Notes: generated from the letters alone by a model not told the origin. A DNA stretch of 64,000 nt from Temperatibacter sp965603205 (GCA_965603205.1 CBFDCC010000001.1:186001-250000), one strand, 5' to 3'; counted from the stretch's first letter, positions 35,386 through 45,406 are shown. Numbers and translations: made by a program.

Positions 35386-36444
35386 ATGCCCTTAAATACA
35401 TCTGACATCACAAAGCTTGGTTGGAATGATTTTTTTCAAGAACAGCTAGACGCTGATGAATTAGAACAAGCCATTCCGTGTCGTGTGATGTCCGCGCATC
35501 GTGGTCACTTGATGGTATCTGTGGATAACCATGAGCTGAAATTACCCGAGACTGTTGAGATGCAGAAGGAACAGGGCGAAGCTCAGATTACAGTTGGCGA
35601 CTGGCTTTTGCTGTCACGCCAAACGGGGGAGCTTATACGCCGCTTGGTACGATCTAGTTTGATTCAGCGTCAAATGGCTGGGGTAGAAGACACCGTTCAA
35701 TTAATCGCCGCAAACGTGGACACATTGTTCATCGTGACGTCTTGCAATGATGACTTCCAACTGTCACGGCTCGAGCGGTATCTTGCGCTTGCTTATGCCG
35801 CTGGGGTTAATCCTGTGATCGTGCTCACCAAGCAAGATTTAACCGATGATCTACAAAGTTATATTGATCAAGCGCGCTCGCTTGGTGATGATGTTGTTGT
35901 CGAGGCAGTCAATGGCCGCGATGATGCGTCGCTTAGTCGGTTGCACCCTTGGTGCCAGACGGGACATACTGTCGCGCTTATTGGGTCGTCAGGCGTTGGT
36001 AAGTCAACGTTGGTGAACGGGCTTGGGGCAGAGTCGCAAAAAACGGGTGATATTCGCGAGGATGATGCAAAAGGCCGCCATACAACAACGCACCGATCAT
36101 TGTTACCACTGGCTAATGGTGCTGTGCTGTTGGATAGTCCCGGCATTCGCGGCGTGTCGCTTGTGGTTGGTGGCGCTGGTATCGAAACCGCATTCAGTGA
36201 AGTAATTGCCTTAACAGAGCAATGCCGCTTTAGGGACTGTAAGCATGTCAGTGAGCCAGGTTGTGCTATTAAAGAGGCGCTAAGTAACGGAGAGCTAAGT
36301 AGGCGGCGATTGGATAATTACACCAAGCTGATAGAGGAACAAGAACAGAAAATAGCGGTCACTGCGCAGCGGCTTAAGAAGGGCAAATCTGGCGGCAGAC
36401 CCAATAGTAAATCTGGTGCTAAATACCGTAAAAAAGGCCGCTAA
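35386..36444 (+). CDS. rsgA: Small ribosomal subunit biogenesis GTPase RsgA
   Basis: A 352-residue circularly permuted GTPase involved in 30S maturation. Order: OB-fold, G4 LTKQD (about 158), G1 GSSGVGKSTLVNG (about 200), G3 DSPGIRG (about 248), and the zinc motif with C-R-F-R-D-C-K-H and a later Cys. The C-terminal tail is basic. The ATG at 35386 gives the normal N terminus; an upstream in-frame ATG at 35302 would add 28 residues that do not look like protein. Confidence 0.94.
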   Translation: MPLNTSDITKLGWNDFFQEQLDADELEQAIPCRVMSAHRGHLMVSVDNHELKLPETVEMQKEQGEAQITVGDWLLLSRQTGELIRRLVRSSLIQRQMAGVEDTVQLIAANVDTLFIVTSCNDDFQLSRLERYLALAYAAGVNPVIVLTKQDLTDDLQSYIDQARSLGDDVVVEAVNGRDDASLSRLHPWCQTGHTVALIGSSGVGKSTLVNGLGAESQKTGDIREDDAKGRHTTTHRSLLPLANGAVLLDSPGIRGVSLVVGGAGIETAFSEVIALTEQCRFRDCKHVSEPGCAIKEALSNGELSRRRLDNYTKLIEEQEQKIAVTAQRLKKGKSGGRPNSKSGAKYRKKGR

Positions 36445-36458
36445 CATAGCGACCTTTT
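36431..36458 (+). terminator. Terminator-like hairpin after rsgA
   Basis: AAAAAGG-C-CGCTA-ACA-TAGCG-A-CCTTTT forms a stem with one mismatch over the 3' end of rsgA. The T run is short. Confidence 0.55.
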
Positions 36459-36584
36459 GACATTTGCTTATCCCATAAATGACCGCCACGCAGTCAAAGA
36501 CTTCTGAGCGGCATTTCTGACAATACAAGCTGTCTAACAAATTAGGGGCATCTCAGTTGCTCATAGGCATGACAATACTTTACT

Positions 36585-36613
36585 TTGACACATCCATCCT
36601 TTGCTAATAGTGT
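36585..36613 (+). promoter_or_regulatory. Candidate promoter of the TonB-receptor gene
   Basis: A consensus TTGACA (36585-36590) is followed after 17 bases by TAGTGT (36608-36613), a weak -10. It lies about 75 bp before the start codon. Confidence 0.45.
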
Positions 36614-36683
36614 TAATATCTTGGCTGAACTAATACAAAATATAATAAAAATAAATGACACCTAATATTTGGAGGAAGCAAGT

Positions 36684-38966
36684 ATGAATATGAAGAAAAA
36701 TAACCTTTACGGTAGGACGAGCCTTGTGGCTTTGTCCGTAATGATGGGCGCTGCTGCCCCTCAAGTTATGGCGCAGGACGATGATAAATTTTCTGGTCTT
36801 GAGGAAATTGTTATTACCGCTTCAAAGCGTGAAGAAACATTGCAAGAAGCCGGTCTGTCTGTAACAACGCTTAGCGCACTTAATATTGAGCGTATGGGCA
36901 TTGATAGCTTTGTTGATTTTGCTGTTCGCGTACCAAACCTTGGTTTTGGTAATGAATCTGATGGCCGCTTTAACGCGAACTCACCTGCCATTCGCGGTGT
37001 GTTTGGTGCCAATACAACAGGTTTCTATATCGATGATATGCCTGTACCAATGTCAATGCAGCCACGTGTTATGGATGTTGCCCGCGTTGAGGTTCTTCGC
37101 GGCCCACAAGGTTCACTATACGGCGCGCGTTCAATGGGCGGTACAATCCGCATGATCACAAAGCAGCCTGATTTTGAAGGTTTTTCTGGTACTGCACACG
37201 CTACGTTATCTTCGGTTAAAGAAGGCGACGAAAACTGGTCAGTAGACACATCTTTTAATATGCCAGTAATCGACGACAAGCTTGCCGTACGCGTCACTGC
37301 ATATTATGGTCAAAATTCTGGTGTGTTTGACCGTGTTTACGATCCAACATGGACAGACTTCACAACAGGCGAAGAAGAAACTAATCCAGGCCCTGCTTTT
37401 GACAAACAAAAAAATGTTGATGACGAAAAATATGGTGGATTTCAAATCATCGCAACAGCCAAGCTTTCTGATGCACTGACATTTACGCCTAAGTTTATGT
37501 ATCAAAAAGTGAAGGCCGATGGTCTACCATTTGCTGATAATAACGTAAGTAACTTTACAGAAGAGCGCTTTTTTGACACTGATGAGCCAGGTAGTGATCG
37601 TTGGTATATTGCATCTGGTACATTTAACTGGGATCTTGAGAGTGGTTCAATCACATCTTCAACGTCTTATTTTGATCGCTATATTGATGAGCGTGAAGAA
37701 GAGCATACATTCCTGAATTTCCTATATAGTGCTGTTATTGGTATTCCTATCGCACCAATAGTATCACCTATTGACGAGAATGAGGCGTATAACTCTATCG
37801 TTCATGAGACACGTTATACATCTGCTTTTGATGGACCACTTCAATTTACTGCGGGTGTTTTTTATCAGAAGTCTAAAAACCACCTTCAGTATGACCCTGC
37901 TTCATATATGCATGGTATGGAAGAAGCTGTTGGTTTCCCAATCAACGGCGGCACGGATTTAATTTTTACAACGGATAATCACTTTAACGTTGAAGAATAC
38001 GCTGGTTTTGGTGAACTAACCTATGACGTCAGTGAGCAGTTTTCAATAACAGCTGGTGGTCGTTGGTATAAAACCAAAACAGAAGCTGATATTGATAGTG
38101 ACGGTTTCGCAAACGGTGGCTTTACACATATTGATGGTAAACAAGAAGAAAGCGGCTTTAATCCTAAGGTTTTAGTACAGTATCACGCGAATGACGATAT
38201 GGACTTTTATGCGTCAGCGTCAAAAGGCTACCGCATCGGTGGCGTTAACGGCAATCTTTCTGATACGCTTTGTGGCGATGAGTTGGCTGGACTTGGTGTG
38301 AATAAAAGTGACACTAAAATTTATAACTCTGACAGTATCTGGAGTTATGAGGGCGGCATGAAGTCAAAATTTGCGGATAACCGCGTTTCATTGAACCTTG
38401 CTGGTTATTTGATCAAGTGGAGCGATATTGCACAGCAAAACCGCCTTGCTTGTGGGTTCCAGTATATTGCTAACGCTGGTAAAGCTGAGATTAAAGGTTT
38501 TGAACTTGAGCTTATTGCAGCCCCAGTTGAAGGTCTAACTATGACTTTTGCTGCTGGTTACGCAAATGCTGAAATTACTGATGCTGGCGGTGTTGCTGGT
38601 GTTGCTACGGGTGATAAAATCCAAGGTGTTCCTGACTGGACAGTAGCGGCATCTAGTGAGTATGTCTTCCCAATCAATAATGATATGGAAGGCATCATGC
38701 GTGCTGACTTTAACTATTACGGTAAAAGTTTCTCATCAAACAATGAAGCTGCAAACCCACGTCTCCGCAAAGCATGGAACGCACTTAATTTACGTGCCGG
38801 TGTGATCAAGGATAACTGGGAAATTACATTGTTCGTGGATAATGCGACAAACGAGCACGCTAACCTTGCGGATAGCCGTTCAATTGCTGCGGAAACACCG
38901 GGCCGTCAACGCCTTGTGACTAATCGTCCCCGTACAATTGGTCTTGATTTTAGAACACGTTTCTAA
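36684..38966 (+). CDS. TonB-dependent outer-membrane receptor
   Basis: A 760-residue receptor: signal peptide ending near VMAQ, TonB box EEIVITASKR (about 35), plug domain with RVEVLRGPQGSLYGARSMGGTI (shortened here to its pattern: VLRGPQ...YG...GGTI) and a 22-strand barrel ending in aromatic F. GGAGG lies 9 bases before the ATG at 36684. The class resembles receptors for organic substrates, not clearly siderophores. It precedes a hydroxylase, a PQQ dehydrogenase and other genes on the same strand, suggesting uptake of their substrate. Confidence 0.92.
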   Translation: MNMKKNNLYGRTSLVALSVMMGAAAPQVMAQDDDKFSGLEEIVITASKREETLQEAGLSVTTLSALNIERMGIDSFVDFAVRVPNLGFGNESDGRFNANSPAIRGVFGANTTGFYIDDMPVPMSMQPRVMDVARVEVLRGPQGSLYGARSMGGTIRMITKQPDFEGFSGTAHATLSSVKEGDENWSVDTSFNMPVIDDKLAVRVTAYYGQNSGVFDRVYDPTWTDFTTGEEETNPGPAFDKQKNVDDEKYGGFQIIATAKLSDALTFTPKFMYQKVKADGLPFADNNVSNFTEERFFDTDEPGSDRWYIASGTFNWDLESGSITSSTSYFDRYIDEREEEHTFLNFLYSAVIGIPIAPIVSPIDENEAYNSIVHETRYTSAFDGPLQFTAGVFYQKSKNHLQYDPASYMHGMEEAVGFPINGGTDLIFTTDNHFNVEEYAGFGELTYDVSEQFSITAGGRWYKTKTEADIDSDGFANGGFTHIDGKQEESGFNPKVLVQYHANDDMDFYASASKGYRIGGVNGNLSDTLCGDELAGLGVNKSDTKIYNSDSIWSYEGGMKSKFADNRVSLNLAGYLIKWSDIAQQNRLACGFQYIANAGKAEIKGFELELIAAPVEGLTMTFAAGYANAEITDAGGVAGVATGDKIQGVPDWTVAASSEYVFPINNDMEGIMRADFNYYGKSFSSNNEAANPRLRKAWNALNLRAGVIKDNWEITLFVDNATNEHANLADSRSIAAETPGRQRLVTNRPRTIGLDFRTRF

Positions 38967-39017
38967 AAAGGTAGACTTTGGTCTAACCAATAGTATTTAT
39001 ACTATGGCAAATAATGA

Positions 39018-39047
39018 GAGGGCGGTCCGCAAGGGTCGCCCTTTTTT
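39018..39047 (+). terminator. Rho-independent terminator after the TonB receptor
   Basis: Stem GGGCG/CGCCC around a 12-base loop, followed by six T. It separates the receptor transcript from the hydroxylase gene that follows. Confidence 0.85.
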
Positions 39048-39186
39048 ATGGCCTTTTCAGGTGAATGAATTTGGTCCAGCAGTTGCCACTTAAGGTTCTA
39101 ATAGAGTTGTTGTAATAAAAAGCAGTACAAGTTAACATTTACACCGCATGGCTAAAGACTTCAAAAATTTAAGGGGGAAATAGAAA

Positions 39187-40077
39187 ATGAGTGATAGTGA
39201 TACTTCGCGTGGGTTCATTTATTATGTGTCTTGGGTGCTTTGGCCGGGGCTGTTAGCAGGCAGCGTATTTGCTGTGTTGCACGGCGTTGCCAAAGGCTTT
39301 GACCCTATAATGATGTTGTTTGGGGTTTATCTGGTGTTAGTGCTGTGCATAGCATTTCTTGAGAGAGCTATGCCGCATGAGACACGCTGGAACGCCAATG
39401 ACGGCCAAGTAAAAAATGATTTTTTCTATACGTTCTTCAGTTATATTTTTGTCGGCGCAGTGGCCGAGGCGGCTGTAATTGCTGGGGTTGCCAAGCTTGT
39501 CATTTTTTCTACTACGTTGAGCAGTGGTGGTATCTGGCCTTCGGATCTGCCAGTATGGTCGCAATTCATACTCTTGCTGTTTGTCGCAGAAGTCGGCGCT
39601 TATCTTGCACACCGGATTTCTCATGAAGTGCCCCTGTTGTGGAGGTTTCATGCTATCCATCACAGCGCCCCTTCGCTCTATTGGTTCAATACAGGTCGAT
39701 TCCATCCCGTAGATGTTCTCGAGACAGTCGTGCTCGCATTGCCACTGCCTATAATTCTGGGTGCGCCAGCTGATCTTATGTTTACCTTCACTTGTTTCAC
39801 GATGTTTGTTGGGGTGTTGTCCCATTGTAACATCGAAATGCGGTTTGGTATTTTGAACTGGATTTTCAATACGCCGGGTGTTCATCGTTGGCACCATTCG
39901 CGGGTACTTAAAGAAGGCAACAGTAATTACGGTGAAAACCTGATGTTGCTGGACGTTCTTTTCAGGACGCATTTTACATCCGATCGTCGTCCAACCGTCG
40001 TTGGTACAGGGACTCCAGTTCCCTTGTCGATATGGGGCCAAATGTTCCGACCATTCACAGGCTATGACAAAGACTAG
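39187..40077 (+). CDS. Fatty acid hydroxylase/sterol desaturase superfamily membrane protein
   Basis: A 296-residue membrane di-iron protein. The eight-histidine pattern is complete: H142-x3-H146 (HRISH), H155-x2-H158-H159 (HAIHH), H213 and H233-x2-H236-H237 (HRWHH). About five hydrophobic helices surround them. Such enzymes hydroxylate or desaturate lipids and related hydrophobic compounds with O2. Its substrate is not evident. The gene starts a run with the Tat-exported protein and the PQQ dehydrogenase, which could oxidise an alcohol it makes. Confidence 0.88.
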   Translation: MSDSDTSRGFIYYVSWVLWPGLLAGSVFAVLHGVAKGFDPIMMLFGVYLVLVLCIAFLERAMPHETRWNANDGQVKNDFFYTFFSYIFVGAVAEAAVIAGVAKLVIFSTTLSSGGIWPSDLPVWSQFILLLFVAEVGAYLAHRISHEVPLLWRFHAIHHSAPSLYWFNTGRFHPVDVLETVVLALPLPIILGAPADLMFTFTCFTMFVGVLSHCNIEMRFGILNWIFNTPGVHRWHHSRVLKEGNSNYGENLMLLDVLFRTHFTSDRRPTVVGTGTPVPLSIWGQMFRPFTGYDKD

Positions 40078-40122
40078 AGTGGGCAATCCGCAAATCATAT
40101 ACTTATTCAAGGGGAAGTGAAA

Positions 40123-40674
40123 ATGGACCACGCTGTAGATATTGACCAGAAGAATACAAGTCGCCGACATTTTTTGGGCGCTGCAGGGCTTGCTGTTGGT
40201 GCGGCTGTGCTGGGTACGGCGCAGATGGCACTTGCTGTTGGTAAGCAAGATGGTGATGGTAGCATCCGTACTTTTGTCGATGAGATGTATCAGGCAATCT
40301 GGTTTGATAAAGGGGGCTGGATTGATAGCGACAGGCTTAGGTCGGTGATGCATCCGCAAGGCCAGTTTGCTTGGGCAGAAAACGGTGGCTTTCGCATGGT
40401 TTACATTGATGAGTTTCTAAAGCTGTTTGGGGATGGCTTTAAGGCAGACGGTATCTATTCTTTACACGAGCGTTCGCTGGGGATGAAAGTATTTTCCTTT
40501 GGCGACGTGGCTCAAGTCTTTGACACTTATGAAGCAACCTTCAATGATGGCGCATTCGTTGCGCGCGGCGTGAATGCATATCAACTTGTGAAACTTGCTG
40601 GGAATTGGAGATGCATATCTCTTGCTTGGCATGAGGAATCTGCAGACATGAAGTTGCCTTCTGGCGGGTTTTAA
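40123..40674 (+). CDS. Tat-exported NTF2/SnoaL-like protein
   Basis: A 183-residue protein with a twin-arginine signal (SRRHFLGAAG followed by a hydrophobic stretch ending at ALAV). The mature domain looks like a SnoaL/NTF2 alpha-beta cone: VDEMYQAIWFD, MHPQGQFAW, Y..TF.DG.F..RG and a final NWRCISLAWHEE. No catalytic residues can be assigned. The ATG at 40123 has an AAGGGGAAG ribosome site at proper distance; the GTG at 40117 is too near it. Confidence 0.7.
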   Translation: MDHAVDIDQKNTSRRHFLGAAGLAVGAAVLGTAQMALAVGKQDGDGSIRTFVDEMYQAIWFDKGGWIDSDRLRSVMHPQGQFAWAENGGFRMVYIDEFLKLFGDGFKADGIYSLHERSLGMKVFSFGDVAQVFDTYEATFNDGAFVARGVNAYQLVKLAGNWRCISLAWHEESADMKLPSGGF

Positions 40675-40712
40675 TTTCAACGCGAACTGATATATTTTGA
40701 CGGAGATTATTT

Positions 40713-42833
40713 ATGCGAGGATTATTATGGACGGCGCTATTGGCATCTTGCTTGGTAGTTGTAGGCTGTGATTCTAAAACACCCGAGACTGATGCCCGCA
40801 AGGGTGACGTGGGTGTAGAGCGTCTTCAAAGTGCTGATAGTGAACCAGGTAATTGGTATACAATGGGCAGAGACTCCGGAGAAAGCCATTACTCGCCGCT
40901 AGACAAAATTAATGTCGATAACGTTAGTGAGTTGGGATTTGCGTGGGAATATTCAACTGGCACGCAGCGCGGGCTGGAGGCGACACCAATAATCATCGAT
41001 GGTGTTTTATACACCACAGGAAATTGGGGCGTGGTTTATGCGGTGAATGCAAAAAATGGTGAAGAGCTGTGGAGTTTTGATCCCGAAGTTCCTGGGCAGT
41101 GGGCACGTAAGGCTTGTTGTGACATTATCAGCCGTGGCTTAGCGGTTTGGGAGGGTGTGATTTACTCAGCCTCACTTGATGGTCGGTTGTTTGCCCTAGA
41201 TGCAGCAACTGGCGCCGTTGCATGGGAAGTTGATACGCTAACCGATCGATCTCGCGACTATACGATTACGGGCGCTCCTAGAATCGCAGGTGATAATGTC
41301 GTCATTGGTAATGGTGGGGCAGAATACGGCGTTCGAGGTTATGTCACCGCTTTTAACCGCAAGACCGGCAAGCAGGCTTGGCGCTTTTATACTGTGCCGG
41401 GTGACCCCAAAAAGCCGTTTGAACACCCTGAATTGGAAATGGCTTCAAAGACTTGGGATCCTGATAGCCGCTGGGATGTTGGCGGTGGAGGCACGGCTTG
41501 GGACTCGATGGTGTGGGATCCAGAATTAAACATTCTGTATGTTGGCACTGGTAATGGTGCGCCGTGGGCAAGATCAGAACGCAGCCCTAAGGGTGGCGAC
41601 AATCTGTTTCTCTCGTCTATCTTGGCACTTGATCCGGCAACGGGAAAATTGCTTTGGCATTATCAGACTACGCCCGGCGAAAACTGGGATTATACGTCAA
41701 CTCAGCATATGATCCTCACCGATTTAGAAATTGATGGCACGAATAGAAAAGTCCTGATGCAGGCGCCAAAAAATGGCTTCTTTTATGTGTTAGACAGAAA
41801 AACTGGCGAACTTTTATCAGCTGAGAAATATGCAACAGCTACGTGGGCAAGCAGTGTGGATATAGCCACTGGGCGCCCTGTTGTTAACCCTGATGCTTTT
41901 TATGACGACACACCCAAGGTTATTTTGCCGGGGCCGGGCGGTGGTCATAACTGGCAACCGATGTCTTACAGTCCTGATACAGGCCTTGTTTACATCCCCT
42001 ATTTTGACGACCCGACACTGTTCACCAAGCGCGAGGATTATGAGTTTGTTCTTGGTTGGAACAATCAGTCGGTGACATTCGGTTCTGTAGAGCCGGGAAC
42101 ACCGACGTCTGGAGACGGAGCGGTCACACTTGATCCGGATGAAGCTGGAGGAATTCTAGTCGGTTGGGATCCGCGCGAGCAACGTGCTGTTTGGAGACGG
42201 TATTTAGGCCGTGGTGTTTTTCATGGCGGTACTTTGTCCACGGGCGGTAACATCGTTTTTCAGGCCAATGATACTGGCAACATGGTTGCCTATAATGCCC
42301 AAACGGGTGAGGTTTTGAAAAAAATCCAGACAGGAAACAGCATTATTGCCGCGCCAGCGACCTATACCATTGACGGCGAACAGTATATCGTCGTGATGGC
42401 TGGGTACGGTGGTGCACTTCTGGGGTATTATCCCCCGGGATCAGCCGTTTCCAAATACCAAAACGATGGCCGTATTCTGGCATTTAAACTAGGGGGTGGT
42501 GATGTGCCACTACCGCCAGCGCAGGATCAGCCGCGCGCAATTCCCGAACTTACCGCGCCTGACGTTTCTGAAACTGTGCTGCTAGAAGGCGGTCGCATGT
42601 TTCAAAAGGCTTGCGGTGAATGTCATATTAACACATTCGGTGGCTATCCAGACCTGCGTCGGATGACCCTAGATACTCATGAGATGTTCAATGATATAGT
42701 TATGGGTGGGTTGTTAGCGCCCAGAGGCATGGCGAGCTTTGCCGACACTATGTCGAACGAACAGGCACAAGCTATACATGCCTACCTTATTGATCTGGCT
42801 ATAAAAACTAAACAGGAAGAAGAATCTCATTGA
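40713..42833 (+). CDS. PQQ-dependent quinohaemoprotein alcohol dehydrogenase
   Basis: A 706-residue periplasmic enzyme. The N terminus is a lipoprotein signal (V-V-V-G-C19). The eight-bladed propeller has the adjacent cysteines C135-C136 that contact PQQ, the catalytic-Asp motif NWDYTSTQ, and repeated tryptophan-docking elements. The C terminus is a cytochrome c domain with C634-G-E-C-H638 and an axial Met candidate in RGMASF. This is the layout of type II quinohaemoprotein alcohol dehydrogenases, here apparently membrane-tethered. No PQQ synthesis genes lie in the window. Confidence 0.92.
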   Translation: MRGLLWTALLASCLVVVGCDSKTPETDARKGDVGVERLQSADSEPGNWYTMGRDSGESHYSPLDKINVDNVSELGFAWEYSTGTQRGLEATPIIIDGVLYTTGNWGVVYAVNAKNGEELWSFDPEVPGQWARKACCDIISRGLAVWEGVIYSASLDGRLFALDAATGAVAWEVDTLTDRSRDYTITGAPRIAGDNVVIGNGGAEYGVRGYVTAFNRKTGKQAWRFYTVPGDPKKPFEHPELEMASKTWDPDSRWDVGGGGTAWDSMVWDPELNILYVGTGNGAPWARSERSPKGGDNLFLSSILALDPATGKLLWHYQTTPGENWDYTSTQHMILTDLEIDGTNRKVLMQAPKNGFFYVLDRKTGELLSAEKYATATWASSVDIATGRPVVNPDAFYDDTPKVILPGPGGGHNWQPMSYSPDTGLVYIPYFDDPTLFTKREDYEFVLGWNNQSVTFGSVEPGTPTSGDGAVTLDPDEAGGILVGWDPREQRAVWRRYLGRGVFHGGTLSTGGNIVFQANDTGNMVAYNAQTGEVLKKIQTGNSIIAAPATYTIDGEQYIVVMAGYGGALLGYYPPGSAVSKYQNDGRILAFKLGGGDVPLPPAQDQPRAIPELTAPDVSETVLLEGGRMFQKACGECHINTFGGYPDLRRMTLDTHEMFNDIVMGGLLAPRGMASFADTMSNEQAQAIHAYLIDLAIKTKQEEESH

Positions 42834-42897
42834 TCAATTGATTTAGTGATTAGCTAATCAGTGAGCAATGCAAATAGAATATAAAAGATAAGGAATA

Positions 42898-43149
42898 ATG
42901 ACAATGGACAAACCTGAAATTGCTGGCCGTGCGCCGATTAAAGTGGATACTGTAGAAGGTAAAACATACTTCTGGTGCAGTTGTGGTAAATCAAAAAAAC
43001 AGCCGTTCTGTGATGGATCCCATAGCGGTACTTCGTTCGAACCCATAGCTTTTGTCGCTAAAAAAACAGGCGCGGCCTATTTGTGTGCATGTAAAAATAC
43101 AGCAAAAGCACCCTATTGTGATGGTGCCCATAGCAAGTTGCCAGAATAA
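42898..43149 (+). CDS. CDGSH iron-sulfur domain protein (double domain)
   Basis: An 83-residue protein with two CDGSH-type motifs: C-S-C...FCDGSH (about residues 23-40) and C-A-C...YCDGAH (about 60-78), each giving three Cys and one His for a [2Fe-2S] cluster. It likely transfers electrons or clusters. It follows the PQQ dehydrogenase gene after 64 bp and is preceded by an AAGGA ribosome site. Confidence 0.92.
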   Translation: MTMDKPEIAGRAPIKVDTVEGKTYFWCSCGKSKKQPFCDGSHSGTSFEPIAFVAKKTGAAYLCACKNTAKAPYCDGAHSKLPE

Positions 43150-43303
43150 GGCAATGACCTGTAAATTAACTTGAGGCTGCACAACTTTGTTCAACTTTGA
43201 CTTTCTAATAGTAAAATACTACTCTTTGATAGGGCTGCATATTTAGGCCTTTTGGTGAATGCTGCTTACGGCCTGTATTTAATAGATTAGTTAGGAGCTG
43301 CAC

Positions 43304-43954
43304 ATGAAATTATATAGCGTTGATTTATCGCCCTATGCCACCCGCGTGCGCATTCAAATTCGTATGAAGAATTTGCCAATTGAAATATTGCCACCTCCAG
43401 AGCCGCTACGCACCCCAGCGTTTCGCGCAAAATTCACACTGGGTAAAATCCCTGTCTTAGAACTACCAGACGGTAGCTATATCCCAGATAGCTGGGTGAT
43501 TATGGAATATCTAGAGGACACACACCCCGAAACACCGCTGCGCCCCACCGCTGCGCGCGCCCGGGCTGATATGAATTTGCTAGCGCGTTTTGCCGACACA
43601 TATTTAACGCCAGCATTATTTCCGCTGTTTCAGGCATTTGCAAATATGCCCGACGATGAAGGCAAAAAAACGCTTGCTGATAGCCTTAAAACTGAGGTGG
43701 CAAAGCTGGACGCGCTATTAAGTGAATTACCAGATTACACGGATCGTGACATTCATATTGGGGATATTGCTCTTGCCCCTAATCTGTTTTTTGCCATCGC
43801 GCTCGCGCCGATGTTTGGCGAAGCCGATATAATAGCTGACTTTGATAATATTCGCGGATATTGGCAGTATCTCAATACCCAAACTGAGATCAAAAAGGGT
43901 GTGGATGAAATGTCAGTGGCATTAAAGGCGATGATGAGCAGCTTCGAGGCTTAG
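43304..43954 (+). CDS. Glutathione S-transferase family protein
   Basis: A 216-residue protein with an N-terminal thioredoxin fold (MKLYSVDLSPYATRVRI; the Ser in DLSPYA is a candidate catalytic residue), the cis-Pro loop GKIPVLEL (about 47) and DSWVIMEYLE (about 63), then an all-helical domain. The substrate is unknown. It is distinct from the GST at 2200. Confidence 0.87.
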   Translation: MKLYSVDLSPYATRVRIQIRMKNLPIEILPPPEPLRTPAFRAKFTLGKIPVLELPDGSYIPDSWVIMEYLEDTHPETPLRPTAARARADMNLLARFADTYLTPALFPLFQAFANMPDDEGKKTLADSLKTEVAKLDALLSELPDYTDRDIHIGDIALAPNLFFAIALAPMFGEADIIADFDNIRGYWQYLNTQTEIKKGVDEMSVALKAMMSSFEA

Positions 43955-44008
43955 ACTTCCCAATTACATGACGTGTTAAAAATTTATTTTCTCAACAAAG
44001 GACTATCT

Positions 44009-45406
44009 ATGTCTCTTAAAAATATTATTGCAGGCCTAGCCTTAGCTACTGTGGGTCTAACGGCGACACATGCAGAAAACGCTGTAGAAAAAACCGAGCA
44101 GGTAGCACGCACCATATTAGCTGATACAATCGCAATGCGGACGGTGATTGGATATAAAATGGTGCCTACTATGGCAAAGTATCTAGCAGATAAGCTTAAG
44201 GGCGCAGGTTTTGACGATAAAGACATACAGATAATCCCTCATGGTGACATTGCCATGCTTGTGGCGCGTTATCGTGGTGATGGATCATCGGGTAAGAAAC
44301 CAATTTTATTCTCCGCCCATATGGATGTTGTGGACGCGCTACCTGAAGATTGGGCGCGAGACCCCTATACACTCATTGAAGAGGATGGGTATTTCTTTGG
44401 GCGCGGTATTGCCGATAATAAATTTGGCGTTGCTATGCTGACATCAACATTTATGCGGTTAAAGGCAGAGGGCTATATGCCGTCCCGTGATTTAATCATC
44501 GCTTTTTCAGGCGATGAAGAAACCCTCATGACGACCACAGAGGCGCTTTCGACCACCTATCATCATTTAATCGACGCTGAATATGCGCTGGTTGCTGATG
44601 GCGGTGGCGGGTTGCTGGCTGAAGATGGCACGGCCATATCTTTCACCGTGGATCACGCGGAGAAAACATATGTCTCTTTTGACGTTACGGCAACGAACCC
44701 CGGTGGTCATAGCTCATTACCGCGCAAAGATAACGCGATTTATGATCTTGCCCGCGCGCTGATCAAGATCGATGATTATGCGTTTCCTGTCCTTCAAAGC
44801 GAACTTACCAAATCTTATTTTGCCCAGTCTGCACCACTTTTTAGTGGGGAAGAAGCAGCCGCGATGGCGGCCTTTGCCAAGGACGCAACGGACCAAGAGG
44901 CGATAAAAATATTACGCGCGAAACCCGAACATGCTGGCACAACAGGCACCACATGTGTTTCTACTATGCTGCGGGGTGGTCACGCAGAAAACGCGTTGCC
45001 GCAATCAGCCACGGCCACGATTAATTGCCGTGTTTTCCCTGGCGTTGGAGCTGAGGCAACCTTGAATACCCTAAAGGCTGTGGTGGCTAATGATGCGCTG
45101 GAATGGAACGTGGTTTATAAACCAGTTGAAAGCGATGCATCACCTATGCGCACAGATGTGCTAGGCGCGCTTGCTAATGCAGTTAGGGCTGAATATCCAA
45201 ATCTACCAGTTATTCCGCATATGGCCTCAGGCGCATCAGACGCGCTATATTTTCGCGCAGTTGGCATTCCCAGCTACACCTTTTCTGGTATTTTTCAAAA
45301 AGCATCGGATGAGTTTGCCCATGGTCTAAATGAGCGGGTTGCGACAAATAATTTACCCAATGCCCTTAAGATGTGGAACAGTCTGATCAGGGAACTTAGC
45401 CAATAG
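44009..45406 (+). CDS. Exported M20/M25/M40-family metallopeptidase
   Basis: A 465-residue zinc hydrolase with a signal peptide (MSLKNIIAGLALATVGL onward, cleavage near THA). Metal and catalytic residues are in SAHMDVVD (His and catalytic Asp), GRGIADNKFG (bridging Asp), SGDEET (general base Glu plus ligand) and the late SGASDALYF. The dimerisation domain carries GGHSSLP. It probably hydrolyses peptides or N-acyl amino acids in the periplasm. The ATG at 44009 follows CAAAGGAC. Confidence 0.9.
   Translation: MSLKNIIAGLALATVGLTATHAENAVEKTEQVARTILADTIAMRTVIGYKMVPTMAKYLADKLKGAGFDDKDIQIIPHGDIAMLVARYRGDGSSGKKPILFSAHMDVVDALPEDWARDPYTLIEEDGYFFGRGIADNKFGVAMLTSTFMRLKAEGYMPSRDLIIAFSGDEETLMTTTEALSTTYHHLIDAEYALVADGGGGLLAEDGTAISFTVDHAEKTYVSFDVTATNPGGHSSLPRKDNAIYDLARALIKIDDYAFPVLQSELTKSYFAQSAPLFSGEEAAAMAAFAKDATDQEAIKILRAKPEHAGTTGTTCVSTMLRGGHAENALPQSATATINCRVFPGVGAEATLNTLKAVVANDALEWNVVYKPVESDASPMRTDVLGALANAVRAEYPNLPVIPHMASGASDALYFRAVGIPSYTFSGIFQKASDEFAHGLNERVATNNLPNALKMWNSLIRELSQ

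Noticed and set aside
39337..40359. A 340-codon open frame on the minus strand
   Set aside because: It lies antisense to the hydroxylase gene, whose eight histidines are intact, and to the following Tat-signal gene. Its translation shows no domain.
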